In this document: positions 38,201-46,604 of the stretch, piece by piece
Layout: each line of letters starts with the position of its first letter
Numbering within the stretch: the first letter of the stretch is position 1
Source of the DNA: a virus
IMG/VR virus record: IMGVR_UViG_3300034092_001736
Location: 1-46,604 of that record
Length of the DNA: 46,604 nucleotides
Direction: 5' to 3' (one strand)
Notes under the pieces: model-generated
Told to the model about the DNA's origin: nothing
What the model saw: the letters and a program-made list of their open reading frames with translations, nothing else
The model's database searches: none
Translations under genes and position numbers: made by a program

Positions 38201-41200
38201 TGCTGGTCCTGCACCGACCCCTGCTGGACCTGCCCCTGCTGGACCTGCCCCTGCTGGACCTGCGCCGACCCCGGAAGCACCTGCTGCTGCACCTGCTGCT
38301 GCACCCGCTGCTGCACCCGCTGCTGCACCCGCTGCTGCACCTGCTGCACCTGCTGCACCCGCACCGACCCCGGAAGCACCCGCTGCCCCTACTGGTCCCG
38401 CATGGACGCGGCGCACTCAAAGACCCCAAGGACCGTTTGGAACGGTCTCTGGTCGGTCTCGTTTCTCACCGTGGGCTGCGGCAAGACCAACTGTCCCAGA
38501 GGCGACCCCGGAACAAGCGGTTAAAATTCTTGAGGAAATCTCCAATGCCCCTGAGAACTTTGCCGAGACAGTGGTCGAAACCGGGACTGATGAAATCCCC
38601 CCGCAACGACTTCCGGGAAATCCTAACCAAAAAGCAGCGGCTATCGCAGGTGCTTTGCAGGAAGGGCAAAAGAAACCAACCGAACCCCGCAAGCGTGCCG
38701 TCAAAGCAAAAGAAGCTGTCGTGCAGCGTGTTGGTGCTGACCAAACAGAGGTAGACAAAAAGCTGCGCCAGACCAAACCCCCCAAACCGAAAAGGGTAAC
38801 CAAACAACAAGTCAAGACTGAGTCTGCGGACACCGGGGATCAATCAAACCCGAACACGATCATCGAAGAAGTCGAGGAGGGTGCGGAAGAAATCGCAGCA
38901 CCTGCTGCGGTCGCCCCGACGCAGATCCCGGAAGGGGTTGAGTTTGACCAAGCCCGTCAAGCGTGGACCGTGGCAAACCCGAACACTACATCAGGTAAGC
39001 CTAGGTTGGCTAGGGAGCAGGTCTTGAACCTCACTGCGAATGCTCAGAAATCCTTGGAGGCGGCAAAAGCTTTTGTTAGGGTAGAAAAATATGAAGAGCG
39101 CGTGGCAAACGCAGAGGCTAAACTGGAGACTTTCCAAAACTTGTTGAGCCTACTGGACTCAGTCCCCGCAGGAGCGAGCACAACTACCGTTCAGCCGACA
39201 GGGAAAGGAAAGGGGAAAGGAAAGGCACCTGCCGCGACTACCACACCTGCCGCGACTACCACACCTGCCGCGACTACCACACCTGCCGCGACTACCGCAC
39301 CTACCGCACCTACCGCACCTACCGCACCTACCGCACCTACCGCACCTACCGCACCTGCCGCGACTACCGCACCTGCCGCATCTGCAAAACCAAAAGGAAA
39401 ACCCGCCGAAAAGACGCCCAAAGAAAACGATGTTGTCGATCCGGCTGGGAAGGTGGTTGAGCCGACTCTTGATGAGCAGATCTATGATTTTCTGACTACC
39501 GAACGACTGCTCAAGGATGAGGATAACCTTGAGTCTGCGGCGACTGCTATCAAGAAAGTGGTTACGGCTGGGTATCCAGTTAGATTCGCTAGTAACGCAC
39601 AATATGGGGCTAACGGTATCTTTCTGGACAAACCTAGCCTCGCCAAGCTCAATGAGTTTGTTCACGGTTTGATCGACCAGCGGTATCCGAAGATCCCGCT
39701 ACCAGACGACGTTTCCAAGTATACCTCAATCGTTCTCAAGGATGGTGATCTCCAGCGCACGGTCTACTTCCAGAACGACATACCTCACTTCGACAACGAC
39801 CCCATTACTGTCCGTCTCTTGATCAAACACGGGCACACTGTCGTTATCCCACGCATGTTCTGGGGCGATTTGAACAAGGCTATTATACGCCAAGAATACG
39901 ACAATGTGCCCCGAGCGACAAGAGTGCTACGCCTCGATAGAAAAGGTGACACTGAAGAAGTTGTGGCGACTACCAGTACTGTCATACCTGCCGGGGTAGC
40001 ACACTATGATACAAAGGTGTTTGATTACTGGCGGGGTGTTTTCGATCTATTCTGGAAGAACGAAGACAAAACCCAGAACATCGAATCTGGCATCAGCAAA
40101 AAGAAAGTTGACTTGTTCTACACTGGAACAGTGGACTCGATGAGTATCGAGGATTATTTGAATAATGCGATTTCCTATGTCCAAGGACAACGGTTGCCTA
40201 GGCGCAGTATTAGTCTGATCATCGATAACGACACCTTCTATCTTGATAATGCTAAAGGAGAGATTGTCGTAGAAGCGCACGGACGAGCGGTGGAGGCATT
40301 GATAAGAACCAAACTCAAAAACTACGTAACCAAGTCCAAGGACAAGAAAACTTGGGTTGTTGAAGAGGGTGCTGTAAGTGCATTTAAGTCCTACTTGAGG
40401 TCGATAGACAAAAAACCGTCCGAAGTTGCGGAAAGGCTGCGGGTTCTGTTAAACGAGGAGTCCCCCAAAAACGACGTTGTCTTTGAAAAATATATCTCAA
40501 GCCTTTTCACGGGTCGTCTTGTAGTCGGATTTAATGACACTGATTCTATTGACAAAATTGCTGATAATGTAATCAGCAGAACGAGAAAGCACATTAAAGA
40601 GAAAAAAGTAAGGGATGCGGTTTCTCGTACAACCTCCATCAATAACTTCGTACGGGTGTCGGAGGCACCCGTCAGGGTTGGTGGTGGCGGCGAGATTTCA
40701 ACTTTTGGAAAAGTTCCTACCAGAGAGTTGGTCGAAGGCGCACTATCCCCGGATGTGCAGTTGATGGCAGAAGAAGAGGGCTTGTTCGATAGCATCGTCA
40801 ACCTGTCTTACATAGCGGTGGATCCGGGGTCGATTGGGATCGGGGCAGTGCCCGTTGACAGTCCAAACTTTTTGAGGTTCAAAGATCCTGACAGAGGACC
40901 GAACGACCCCATAGCTTACGAAAGCGGACGGGTGTATCAGGTATCCTCAATCATTGAAGGTGGACCCGCAGAGGGTGCCTTGTCTGTCGGGGACATTATC
41001 ACGGAAATTGATGGCACCCCAACCTCAAAAATTTTCGCATACGAACTATCGGAGAAACTTTTTAACGGGAACCCGGGAGCCAACGTCACATTGCAGGTTA
41101 TTCGTTTTGACCCCGCGACTAACAGTTATGCTTCTGGATCCGTGCCAGTTGTCCTGACACGCGCCTCTCAAGCGGACATCAGCAGGGCAGATAGACCGAG

Positions 41201-44200
41201 TGGAATCAAGGACTTCAGTGCTCTGGAATATTCGGAGATCAACAAGGTTCTTGACAATCTGTCCACGATTGTGACGGAAACCGTTGACAAGTTCCCGGAC
41301 CTCAAAACAGGTCTGATTGACTTGTATCGTGCGCTTGTGCCGACAGACGAAACTTACCAAGACTTGCGTGATCGAACCGCTGGAGAAATTCTCAGCGGTG
41401 TGATGGATGTCTACAGCAGACTTGGGACCGACTCCGAGCATGGGGACTTCCTCCTTTTCTCTGACGAAACGCAAGCCTCAGAGGAAGCGGTCAGTGCAGC
41501 AACCTTCCTGAGGAAACTTCGCGGACCCGATGAAAATCTGTCGAGGCACATGCTGCTGTTCAGAAATTACCTGCGGGTGATGTTCAACTTCCACAATGGG
41601 TTTGTGGACTCTCCGTTGACTGACTACGAACAAGCCTTGGTTATCAAACCATTGAAGGAACTGTTCAACGACATCGACATGCAGTTGAATGAAGACAACT
41701 TCAATTCAATGGTGAAGGTGTTGGTGAACAAAATCGGAAATGTGTTGGGGACTAGGTTGCAGGATCGCTTTGTGAAAAACTCCGCCAGAACCACGGAGCA
41801 GCGTGACGCAGCCGAGGCTCGTAACACCGAGGAAGCGAGCGACCTTGGTCTCGTCAGCGGGGATCCCGAGTCGGTTATCACGGCACTCAACCGGATCGTT
41901 GCGGACAACGACTACCCGCTTTACCTGCGGACCACGGCACGGGCGTTGCTCCGCTCGTCCGACCTGATCCGCAACACGAAGATCAATATCTTCAGTAGCG
42001 ACACCGACTTCGCCGGAAGATTCAGAACGGATGTCAACGGCAACTATGTGGTGGACCTCAACCTTCGCGGGTCCAACGGCAAGTCTCTTGCTTCCGTCCT
42101 CACCCACGAATACCTCCACGCACTCACCCACAACGCACTCAATGACCCACGCTTCGCGAACAACGCAAAGGTCGTGGAACTCAGGAAGACCTACGAGAAT
42201 CTGAAGGGTCTCATCGAGGAGCAGGGTCTTACCGACCCCGAGCTTCTGGTCGGAATGGAGAGCATCGATGAGTTCGTTGCCTACATGTTCACCTCGCAGT
42301 CCTTCCAGAATGCGGTCAAGCGTGTCGGGTTCCGCGAGAACACAGGGTTCTTCAAGCGAATCTTGGACACCATCCTCGATATCTTCGGGATCCGTGCGGC
42401 ACTCCGCCAAAGCGAGATCTACACGCAGATGGTCGATCTTGTCTTCTACGCCCCGAACACGGAACCCCGAACCCTGAGCCGACTCAACGCGGACCTCGCG
42501 CAGTCTGTCGCGGAGGACGCAGCCGAGGCTGCTGAACGGGCAACGGCAGTCGGGAACATGACCAAGCCGGGAACCGTGATCCCTGCACCCAATGCCTCGT
42601 CCACTCCGGTCGCTCCCCGCGACCCGAACATGGCTCAGGATCCTCGGGATACCGAGCGTCAGCGGGTGCTCGCCAACACTATCGTGTCGCGCATGAGGAA
42701 CCTTGGAGTCATCCCTGCTGAAGTCACCGTGATCGTTGACTACAACCTTCCGAACGCGATGGGTGCCGATATCGAGACGGGCAACCTGATCATCAACCCG
42801 GACAAGATTGCGGCGGAGTTCGTCACCATGACGCAGGATGATGCGGATGTTGATGCCGCCCTTGAGATTGCCCTCGATGAGGAACTCTCCCATGTCGCGG
42901 ATCTGACTGCGATTCCGCAGGAGGAGTTTGATCGTTACGTAGCTGCCGTTTCAAACGAAGACCTTGAGGAAACCGGAGCGAAGTATTTCAACGACCCGGC
43001 TTACACGCTGCCGGATCCTGCGGTGGACGCTGCCCGTTACGACAGTGAGAGGACTCTGCTTGCCTCCGAGCGTCTCCGCCAGCACATGCAGAACATCCTT
43101 CTTGGTCAATCGACCGAGGACATGTTCCTGTTCCTCCGCCGCAACAAGGACAACAAGGAGGTCAGCAACTTCGCGCAAGCCTACTTCAAACGGGCTTTTG
43201 CAAGCCGCTTCGCGAAGCGCAAGCTCCGCAAGCTCAATTCCCGCGAACGTGCGTTGGTAACCCGCCTCATCAACGAACGTCGTAGACTTGCCCTCAACTA
43301 TCGCACCCCCAACCCACACTTGATTACGGGGCTTACCGGGGACGACCTCGTCACCCAAGTCGAGAAGTTCATCAGTCAGCACAACAGCAGGGTCTCCCCC
43401 GCTCCCCCGGAGAAGGAAGAACCCGCCGAAGACCCGACCAAGTTCGACCAGCAGAACAATCGGTTCATGCTGACCGACGAGTCTCTCGTCACTCCTGCGG
43501 ACAACACCAAGCTCTCCGGTGCATTCCGCACCTCGTTCAACATGTCGGTGCTGGATACCGACATCCGGGACATGAAGCGTCTCCTCGCCAGTGGCAGGAC
43601 CGACGAGGCGTATGCCATGGCTGAGACGGCAGTCGCGCATGTCCTTTCCGACATCCCACCGTCGAAGTATACCATCAAGGTCGGCAGGGTCCGTGGATCG
43701 TGGGGCGATACATCGCAGGTGTCCCTCGACCTGTCCTTCGGGACGGGCTCGCAGGAGACACTCGATGCCATCCGCAAGCGCATGAGTGCGGTCGGACACG
43801 CCTTCGATCAGGACGAGATCCATGAACTGGAGTTCCTTCCCTCGCTGCCGGAAGGTGCCGACTATGAGGTCGGCGTCATCGATGCCGATGGATCGCAGAT
43901 CCAACCTTCCGTCCGAATCCGCCTCAAGGAGTCCATTCCGTGGTCGTCCGTCGAGACCTTCCGCAGGGCTGCGGGAGTCAATGGCATGAGCTACAACGAG
44001 GGCAGGAAGGAGATCCTTTTCTACAACATTGACGACGACCCGGACGCTTTCGGGAGAAAGATCACCCAAATAACAACCACCATCAAAAATGACTTTCCAG
44101 CATCTAAGCCAAGCTTTAGGATCAAGCCTGTTAGAATCCGGCGCAGTGGAAGAACCCGAGACGAAGGACGAGGGATCGTCGCCTACGAGGACAACTATGT

Positions 44201-46604
44201 TCCTGACAGCAATGCCTATGGGGGCGACTCCGCCGACGAGTTCTTTGCCGCAAGGAGAGCCTTTGTCCGAGGCATCCTCTCCGCTACCGGAGGAAGGTTG
44301 ACCTCCCCCATCAGTGGTCCTCAACGTGCTGTCTACAAGAAGGCAGCACTTACCCCGGAGAATATCGGTCTGCTCTACGATATGGCGACCGAGTTCGACA
44401 ACATGCCGCTCGATGATTCCGGCAACCCGATGGTGCTAGAAGCATACAATGCCTTGGTCAAGGATCTGGAACGAGCCTACGGGGGAGTCATCAACAAGAA
44501 GTTGAAGATCCAACTTACCGATGGCACACCCTATCAGTCGCAGAAGGAACTGATGGCAGACCTGACCTCCGGTGTGTTGAAGATCAAGCGCACCGTGCCG
44601 GAAGGGTTCACCTCCCCGGACATCGCAAGCAAACACCCGCTGCTCCGCCAGACCAAGTTCACCGGGACCATGGTCGGTGCGGACGGAGCCGATACCGTTG
44701 AGGCGAACCTGCTCGCCAACGACCTGCTCCGCGCCCTGCATACCTTCGCCTCCTATGGCGTGTCCGGTCCCGTGTCTCAGGAAGGATCCTTCCAGTTCAT
44801 GGCTGCGATGCTCCGCGATCCGAAAGCGGTGTGGGCACTGAGCGGTGAGATCCGTGGGCAGTATGCGTGGCACGTATATGGTCCCGATGCCCGTGGCAAG
44901 GACGGTGGTTTGCTCCGCCCGAATGAAGCGGGGTATATCCGCGAACCCAACCGCAGGTGGTCTGAGCAGAAGCTTGCCCTACTCCCGATCAAGGATGCTT
45001 TGACAGGGAATGCTGTTATCGATGACAAGCTCCGTAAATTTGCCAAGGGCGAATCTATCGCCAAACAACCAACAAACACTCCGACCAATGCAACAACCAC
45101 GCCGACCCAAACTGATGCCAAATTCCCCACCTCCCCCGAAGGGGTTGCTTATCCCAAAGCCGACCGTGGTAGTTATGCCGTGATCAGCACCAGCGTCAAG
45201 GACATCATCAATGAAGTGAATAAACTCCCCGGAGTCCAAGAAAAGTTGACTTGGTTGTATGATAACGGGTTTATTCAAAAAATTGGAAAAGACCTTATTG
45301 TAGATCATTTCTACAGAGTAATGGTCCTTGCGCGGGTAGGTAATGTAAATGTGCCTTTCTACGTATCTACTGGAATGGCGGGTAAGAAAAATGTGGAACC
45401 CGGAAAATGGTATGCTGTGTGGGGATTGGGTCCGAGCAGTGGTTGGATTAATAAAGGAGATGAACAGAACATAACTAACCAATACAACCACACGGTGCTT
45501 CAGAAGATAGCCAAGATTCTAAACGAATCACTTGGGGGCAAGTTTAGTGTTAGTGATGTGAACATGCTTGAGGATGTAGCTGACTTGAATTCAGCGATGA
45601 ATCTAGGCATCACACCTGTGGACCGTCCGGGTGATCCTGTTTTCTGGTCAAATGCAGTTGCTGCATTAAACGCTATCAACGCCGAGTCCCTTGTGTTACG
45701 TGATCAAAGTCTTAAAGCACCAGCACCGACCGTGCTTCCTGCACCCAGTGCCGCTCGCTTTGCACAGGATGCTCGCTACATGGAACTCGCGAAAGACCCT
45801 GTGGCGAATCGCGATGAGTTGCAGCGGATGGTTACTGAGGCAGCGAAAGCTGCTGGGTATATCAAAAAATTGCTACATGGGTCACCTGAGAAAAACATTA
45901 CAGCTTTTAAAACGCCTACGTATCTTACTCCCATTGATAGCGCAGCAGAAGATTATTCTGTGTTGTATACAGAAGATGGTAAGGTCGAAGGTAAAGTTTA
46001 TTCAAGTGTAGTTAGCCTAGGAAAGGTTTTAAATCTGTTTGATTACAAAAATTGGGTAGACCTAGTCACAAAACTTGAAGTTGACGGAAGGGATACTACT
46101 GAACTAAAAGATGCTGTTGTGCGGACAGCATGGAAGGAAGAATTTTTAAATAATGGAGAGAGAACATGGGAAAACTATGTTAAACGAAGGAGAGAAATTG
46201 ACGCTAAATATCCGGACAGTTTTGGGTGGGATGTGGATGGAAATGAACTTTCTTCTACTACCCGCCCCGAGGTTGGCTTTTGGGCGACAGAAAGAAGAGA
46301 CCGTGTTGATGCTTTATTTAAACTAGGTTTTGACACTTTAGTCCAACCAGAAGGAGGTTACACTGTAGAGGAGGGGTCAGCGTGGGTTGTTAAAAACCCG
46401 AACCAAATCAAATCCGCTGACCCCGTAACCTACGACAAGCAGGGCAACGTGATCCCGCTCTCGCAACGGTTCAACCCGCAGTCTCCCTCCATCCTCTACG
46501 CACCCAGTGCCTCGCGATTCGGATCCATATCCGGTATCCCGAATGTTGTAGCAGCAGATACGACCGACTACTCCGGGTTCACCGAGTTGTTCACCTTCCC
46601 TGCG
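35250..46604 (+). CDS. Giant multidomain virion protein (polyvalent type), 3' end outside window
   Basis: One frame is open from ATG 35250 to the window end: at least 3785 codons. Residues 1-560 are helical and soluble. About 575-900 has hydrophobic helices (IVDGLITFGVGSVTGGMGGAAY; FHAGLVGLAVGGTLG) that could enter a membrane. Pro/Ala linkers follow (about 959-1050 and 1326-1377). A PDZ domain lies at about 1850-1970 (YQVSSIIEGGPAEGALSVGD). LTHEYLHALTH at 2284-2294 is an HExxH zinc protease site, and a second related site, EELSHVAD, is at 2544-2551. A block NDLLRALH...GEIRGQYAWHVYGP (3157-3212) recurs in large phage polyvalent proteins. From about 3535, KKLLHGSPEK suggests an ADP-ribosyltransferase-like domain. 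It is probably ejected into the host. The name polyvalent rests on domain style, not a database match. Confidence 0.75.
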   Translation, partial: MATTTDPNQKSSFLRFDEWLRRPETSTKFDTLRVDSILGRSAAPEDYYRPVKEYGKYVRQSLLGANQYGIGSENEIRQGMADLLGYYGVVEPSEDDEDNEEYNENLEKTGVFMDDELDTDKLVNIARASGNLTKEESDALSEYVAYRDTIAARDEPYSQKLEELKKQGFVDGIEDKFSTLKSEAEKIVTDPLFQNKVRRDLVSQGEFAFAEIFREKDGAVELDENGNPKKDIFFPRSISQENLNTEINKAYSAGLLNPDTARQAVFMASPMEDYKVDGNPVNRANFFRNNELSGVVQQIIGDRSYLQSGFQRLKEKIAGERLLKYSKDSSFMDGVTSPIETIGAALDQSSAYESAQQDLSDLYETLAFDLNRSGILDPGDSVTVEEIKPVLDKVAMGIAFADGTVKFTETDPKDAKSAAANIGVAPDGTVFLHPAALSKTVFETALEAKKDELTPTQIEVAKTTREKMLVQQAPETAKLLADQFGEKWVTFQANVLDEGRKQKDAVQEFLDDPDNFSEVKTRLEGVGASIKDSVYGAALAIPAIFGNESSREYFIDYAEKQSQRRRVANLFGSDLGFSQDVMEGIAPVIVDGLITFGVGSVTGGMGGAAYLAARTGTKVTLKGLVIGAIGKGMRETAEMSAEKLLMKESLEGAFKKSVSPEEALGLIKQYNAVVDSNWVKSPAYFLPAANRVSGMAYSEGYATLSEMKKPDGTPMYTPEEVRKGALSLALTKSVSTGLLTSVFSFAGKAGGVEELFMAGANKKQLLSAINQFADTSGITTKVNGRLTEATFKTVVANRLKEAIKTNGLSGVASKSRLMSGVAAGAKMGLEEFPEETLDQFVSGVIDTAFTGEDKPLFDRLTESFHAGLVGLAVGGTLGTIRGTKNQFTKGGQRATQLALRQMETDFVSKVTGDLRKSGSPITADVVEAVLRRSSGRAGIRVGDRVVSAGDVLAATLNKPAVAPAAAGPAAGPAAGPAPTPAGPAAGPAPTPAGPAPAGPAPAGPAPTPEAPAAAPAAAPAAAPAAAPAAAPAAPAAPAPTPEAPAAPTGPAWTRRTQRPQGPFGTVSGRSRFSPWAAARPTVPEATPEQAVKILEEISNAPENFAETVVETGTDEIPPQRLPGNPNQKAAAIAGALQEGQKKPTEPRKRAVKAKEAVVQRVGADQTEVDKKLRQTKPPKPKRVTKQQVKTESADTGDQSNPNTIIEEVEEGAEEIAAPAAVAPTQIPEGVEFDQARQAWTVANPNTTSGKPRLAREQVLNLTANAQKSLEAAKAFVRVEKYEERVANAEAKLETFQNLLSLLDSVPAGASTTTVQPTGKGKGKGKAPAATTTPAATTTPAATTTPAATTAPTAPTAPTAPTAPTAPTAPAATTAPAASAKPKGKPAEKTPKENDVVDPAGKVVEPTLDEQIYDFLTTERLLKDEDNLESAATAIKKVVTAGYPVRFASNAQYGANGIFLDKPSLAKLNEFVHGLIDQRYPKIPLPDDVSKYTSIVLKDGDLQRTVYFQNDIPHFDNDPITVRLLIKHGHTVVIPRMFWGDLNKAIIRQEYDNVPRATRVLRLDRKGDTEEVVATTSTVIPAGVAHYDTKVFDYWRGVFDLFWKNEDKTQNIESGISKKKVDLFYTGTVDSMSIEDYLNNAISYVQGQRLPRRSISLIIDNDTFYLDNAKGEIVVEAHGRAVEALIRTKLKNYVTKSKDKKTWVVEEGAVSAFKSYLRSIDKKPSEVAERLRVLLNEESPKNDVVFEKYISSLFTGRLVVGFNDTDSIDKIADNVISRTRKHIKEKKVRDAVSRTTSINNFVRVSEAPVRVGGGGEISTFGKVPTRELVEGALSPDVQLMAEEEGLFDSIVNLSYIAVDPGSIGIGAVPVDSPNFLRFKDPDRGPNDPIAYESGRVYQVSSIIEGGPAEGALSVGDIITEIDGTPTSKIFAYELSEKLFNGNPGANVTLQVIRFDPATNSYASGSVPVVLTRASQADISRADRPSGIKDFSALEYSEINKVLDNLSTIVTETVDKFPDLKTGLIDLYRALVPTDETYQDLRDRTAGEILSGVMDVYSRLGTDSEHGDFLLFSDETQASEEAVSAATFLRKLRGPDENLSRHMLLFRNYLRVMFNFHNGFVDSPLTDYEQALVIKPLKELFNDIDMQLNEDNFNSMVKVLVNKIGNVLGTRLQDRFVKNSARTTEQRDAAEARNTEEASDLGLVSGDPESVITALNRIVADNDYPLYLRTTARALLRSSDLIRNTKINIFSSDTDFAGRFRTDVNGNYVVDLNLRGSNGKSLASVLTHEYLHALTHNALNDPRFANNAKVVELRKTYENLKGLIEEQGLTDPELLVGMESIDEFVAYMFTSQSFQNAVKRVGFRENTGFFKRILDTILDIFGIRAALRQSEIYTQMVDLVFYAPNTEPRTLSRLNADLAQSVAEDAAEAAERATAVGNMTKPGTVIPAPNASSTPVAPRDPNMAQDPRDTERQRVLANTIVSRMRNLGVIPAEVTVIVDYNLPNAMGADIETGNLIINPDKIAAEFVTMTQDDADVDAALEIALDEELSHVADLTAIPQEEFDRYVAAVSNEDLEETGAKYFNDPAYTLPDPAVDAARYDSERTLLASERLRQHMQNILLGQSTEDMFLFLRRNKDNKEVSNFAQAYFKRAFASRFAKRKLRKLNSRERALVTRLINERRRLALNYRTPNPHLITGLTGDDLVTQVEKFISQHNSRVSPAPPEKEEPAEDPTKFDQQNNRFMLTDESLVTPADNTKLSGAFRTSFNMSVLDTDIRDMKRLLASGRTDEAYAMAETAVAHVLSDIPPSKYTIKVGRVRGSWGDTSQVSLDLSFGTGSQETLDAIRKRMSAVGHAFDQDEIHELEFLPSLPEGADYEVGVIDADGSQIQPSVRIRLKESIPWSSVETFRRAAGVNGMSYNEGRKEILFYNIDDDPDAFGRKITQITTTIKNDFPASKPSFRIKPVRIRRSGRTRDEGRGIVAYEDNYVPDSNAYGGDSADEFFAARRAFVRGILSATGGRLTSPISGPQRAVYKKAALTPENIGLLYDMATEFDNMPLDDSGNPMVLEAYNALVKDLERAYGGVINKKLKIQLTDGTPYQSQKELMADLTSGVLKIKRTVPEGFTSPDIASKHPLLRQTKFTGTMVGADGADTVEANLLANDLLRALHTFASYGVSGPVSQEGSFQFMAAMLRDPKAVWALSGEIRGQYAWHVYGPDARGKDGGLLRPNEAGYIREPNRRWSEQKLALLPIKDALTGNAVIDDKLRKFAKGESIAKQPTNTPTNATTTPTQTDAKFPTSPEGVAYPKADRGSYAVISTSVKDIINEVNKLPGVQEKLTWLYDNGFIQKIGKDLIVDHFYRVMVLARVGNVNVPFYVSTGMAGKKNVEPGKWYAVWGLGPSSGWINKGDEQNITNQYNHTVLQKIAKILNESLGGKFSVSDVNMLEDVADLNSAMNLGITPVDRPGDPVFWSNAVAALNAINAESLVLRDQSLKAPAPTVLPAPSAARFAQDARYMELAKDPVANRDELQRMVTEAAKAAGYIKKLLHGSPEKNITAFKTPTYLTPIDSAAEDYSVLYTEDGKVEGKVYSSVVSLGKVLNLFDYKNWVDLVTKLEVDGRDTTELKDAVVRTAWKEEFLNNGERTWENYVKRRREIDAKYPDSFGWDVDGNELSSTTRPEVGFWATERRDRVDALFKLGFDTLVQPEGGYTVEEGSAWVVKNPNQIKSADPVTYDKQGNVIPLSQRFNPQSPSILYAPSASRFGSISGIPNVVAADTTDYSGFTELFTFPA
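38124..38400 (+). repeat. Pro/Ala(Gly) repeat region in giant gene
   Basis: Tandem 9-, 15- and 27-bp units such as CCCGCTGCTGGTCCTGCACC encode AAGPAAGPAPTPAGP-type linkers and a run of AAAP units. All units are multiples of three. Confidence 0.9.
39225..39380 (+). repeat. Thr/Ala/Pro repeat region in giant gene
   Basis: An 18-bp unit (ACCTGCCGCGACTACCAC, encoding PAATTT) is repeated about four times, then a 9-bp unit (ACCTACCGC, TAP) about seven times. It encodes a mucin-like Thr/Pro linker. Confidence 0.92.

Noticed and set aside
37483-38754. 423-codon frame inside the giant gene, other phase
   Set aside because: Its Leu/His/Pro/Arg-rich sequence is a frame-shifted reading of the Pro/Ala repeats; the giant frame is continuous.
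41706-44324. Two long antisense frames (395 and 457 codons) opposite the giant gene
   Set aside because: Val/Gly/Asp/Arg-rich shadows; the opposite strand encodes clear HExxH, EELSH and other ordered segments.

Overview
This window is part of a tailed double-stranded DNA phage genome, most likely a podovirus-like lytic marine or aquatic phage. It holds the phage packaging, capsid, tail-fibre, lysis and DNA-replication modules, and no integrase, repressor, tRNA, rRNA or bacterial housekeeping gene. The DNA is fairly GC-rich by eye. Most start codons have no Shine-Dalgarno sequence (many starts read AACC-ATG or ACC-ATG). Several small proteins are of types I associate with marine phages and algal viruses, and several fibres carry long poly-serine tracts. 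The host cannot be named from the sequence. The first gene (portal) is cut at the left edge and the last (a giant virion protein) at the right edge, so the window is an internal piece or an arbitrarily opened circular map.

Layout. Bases 1-6603 (+): portal C-terminus, small protein, scaffold, a 475-bp regulatory gap, major capsid protein and small head or neck proteins. Bases 6651-8890 (+): a glycosyltransferase-methyltransferase fusion translationally coupled to a sulfotransferase. Bases 8931-16520 (+): a tail-fibre region that starts at a good promoter. It includes a collagen-like fibre, a glycine-rich fibre and three proteins with poly-serine tracts, interrupted by one reversed gene, a family 9 glycosyltransferase (14508-15512, minus). 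Bases 16529-18406 (+): holin, endolysin and three tiny basic proteins.

Bases 18381-29777 are one long minus-strand early/replication operon. Read in its own direction it runs: small terminase, DUF3310-type protein, RuvC-like resolvase, SF2 helicase, about ten small proteins linked by ATGA overlaps, a split RecB/Cas4-like nuclease, a possible single-strand-binding protein, a terminator, family A DNA polymerase, and a primase plus SF3 helicase. Large terminase (29801-31585, +) diverges from small terminase across 23 bp. It is followed by a 308-bp non-coding segment with a perfect 24-bp palindrome and three 12-bp direct repeats (candidate origin or operator). Three probable internal virion proteins then precede a giant protein of at least 3785 codons with Pro/Ala linkers, a PDZ domain, a HEYLH metalloprotease site and an ADP-ribosyltransferase-like C-terminal part.

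Two observations stand out. First, an iron-sulphur RecB/Cas4-type nuclease is split into two ATGA-coupled genes by a 476-bp segment that encodes two other small proteins. Its four cluster cysteines and active-site motifs are divided between the two polypeptides. Second, serine-homopolymer tail proteins sit next to two glycosyltransferases, a methyltransferase and a sulfotransferase. This suggests, as an inference, a phage-encoded system that decorates its own fibres or remodels the host surface.
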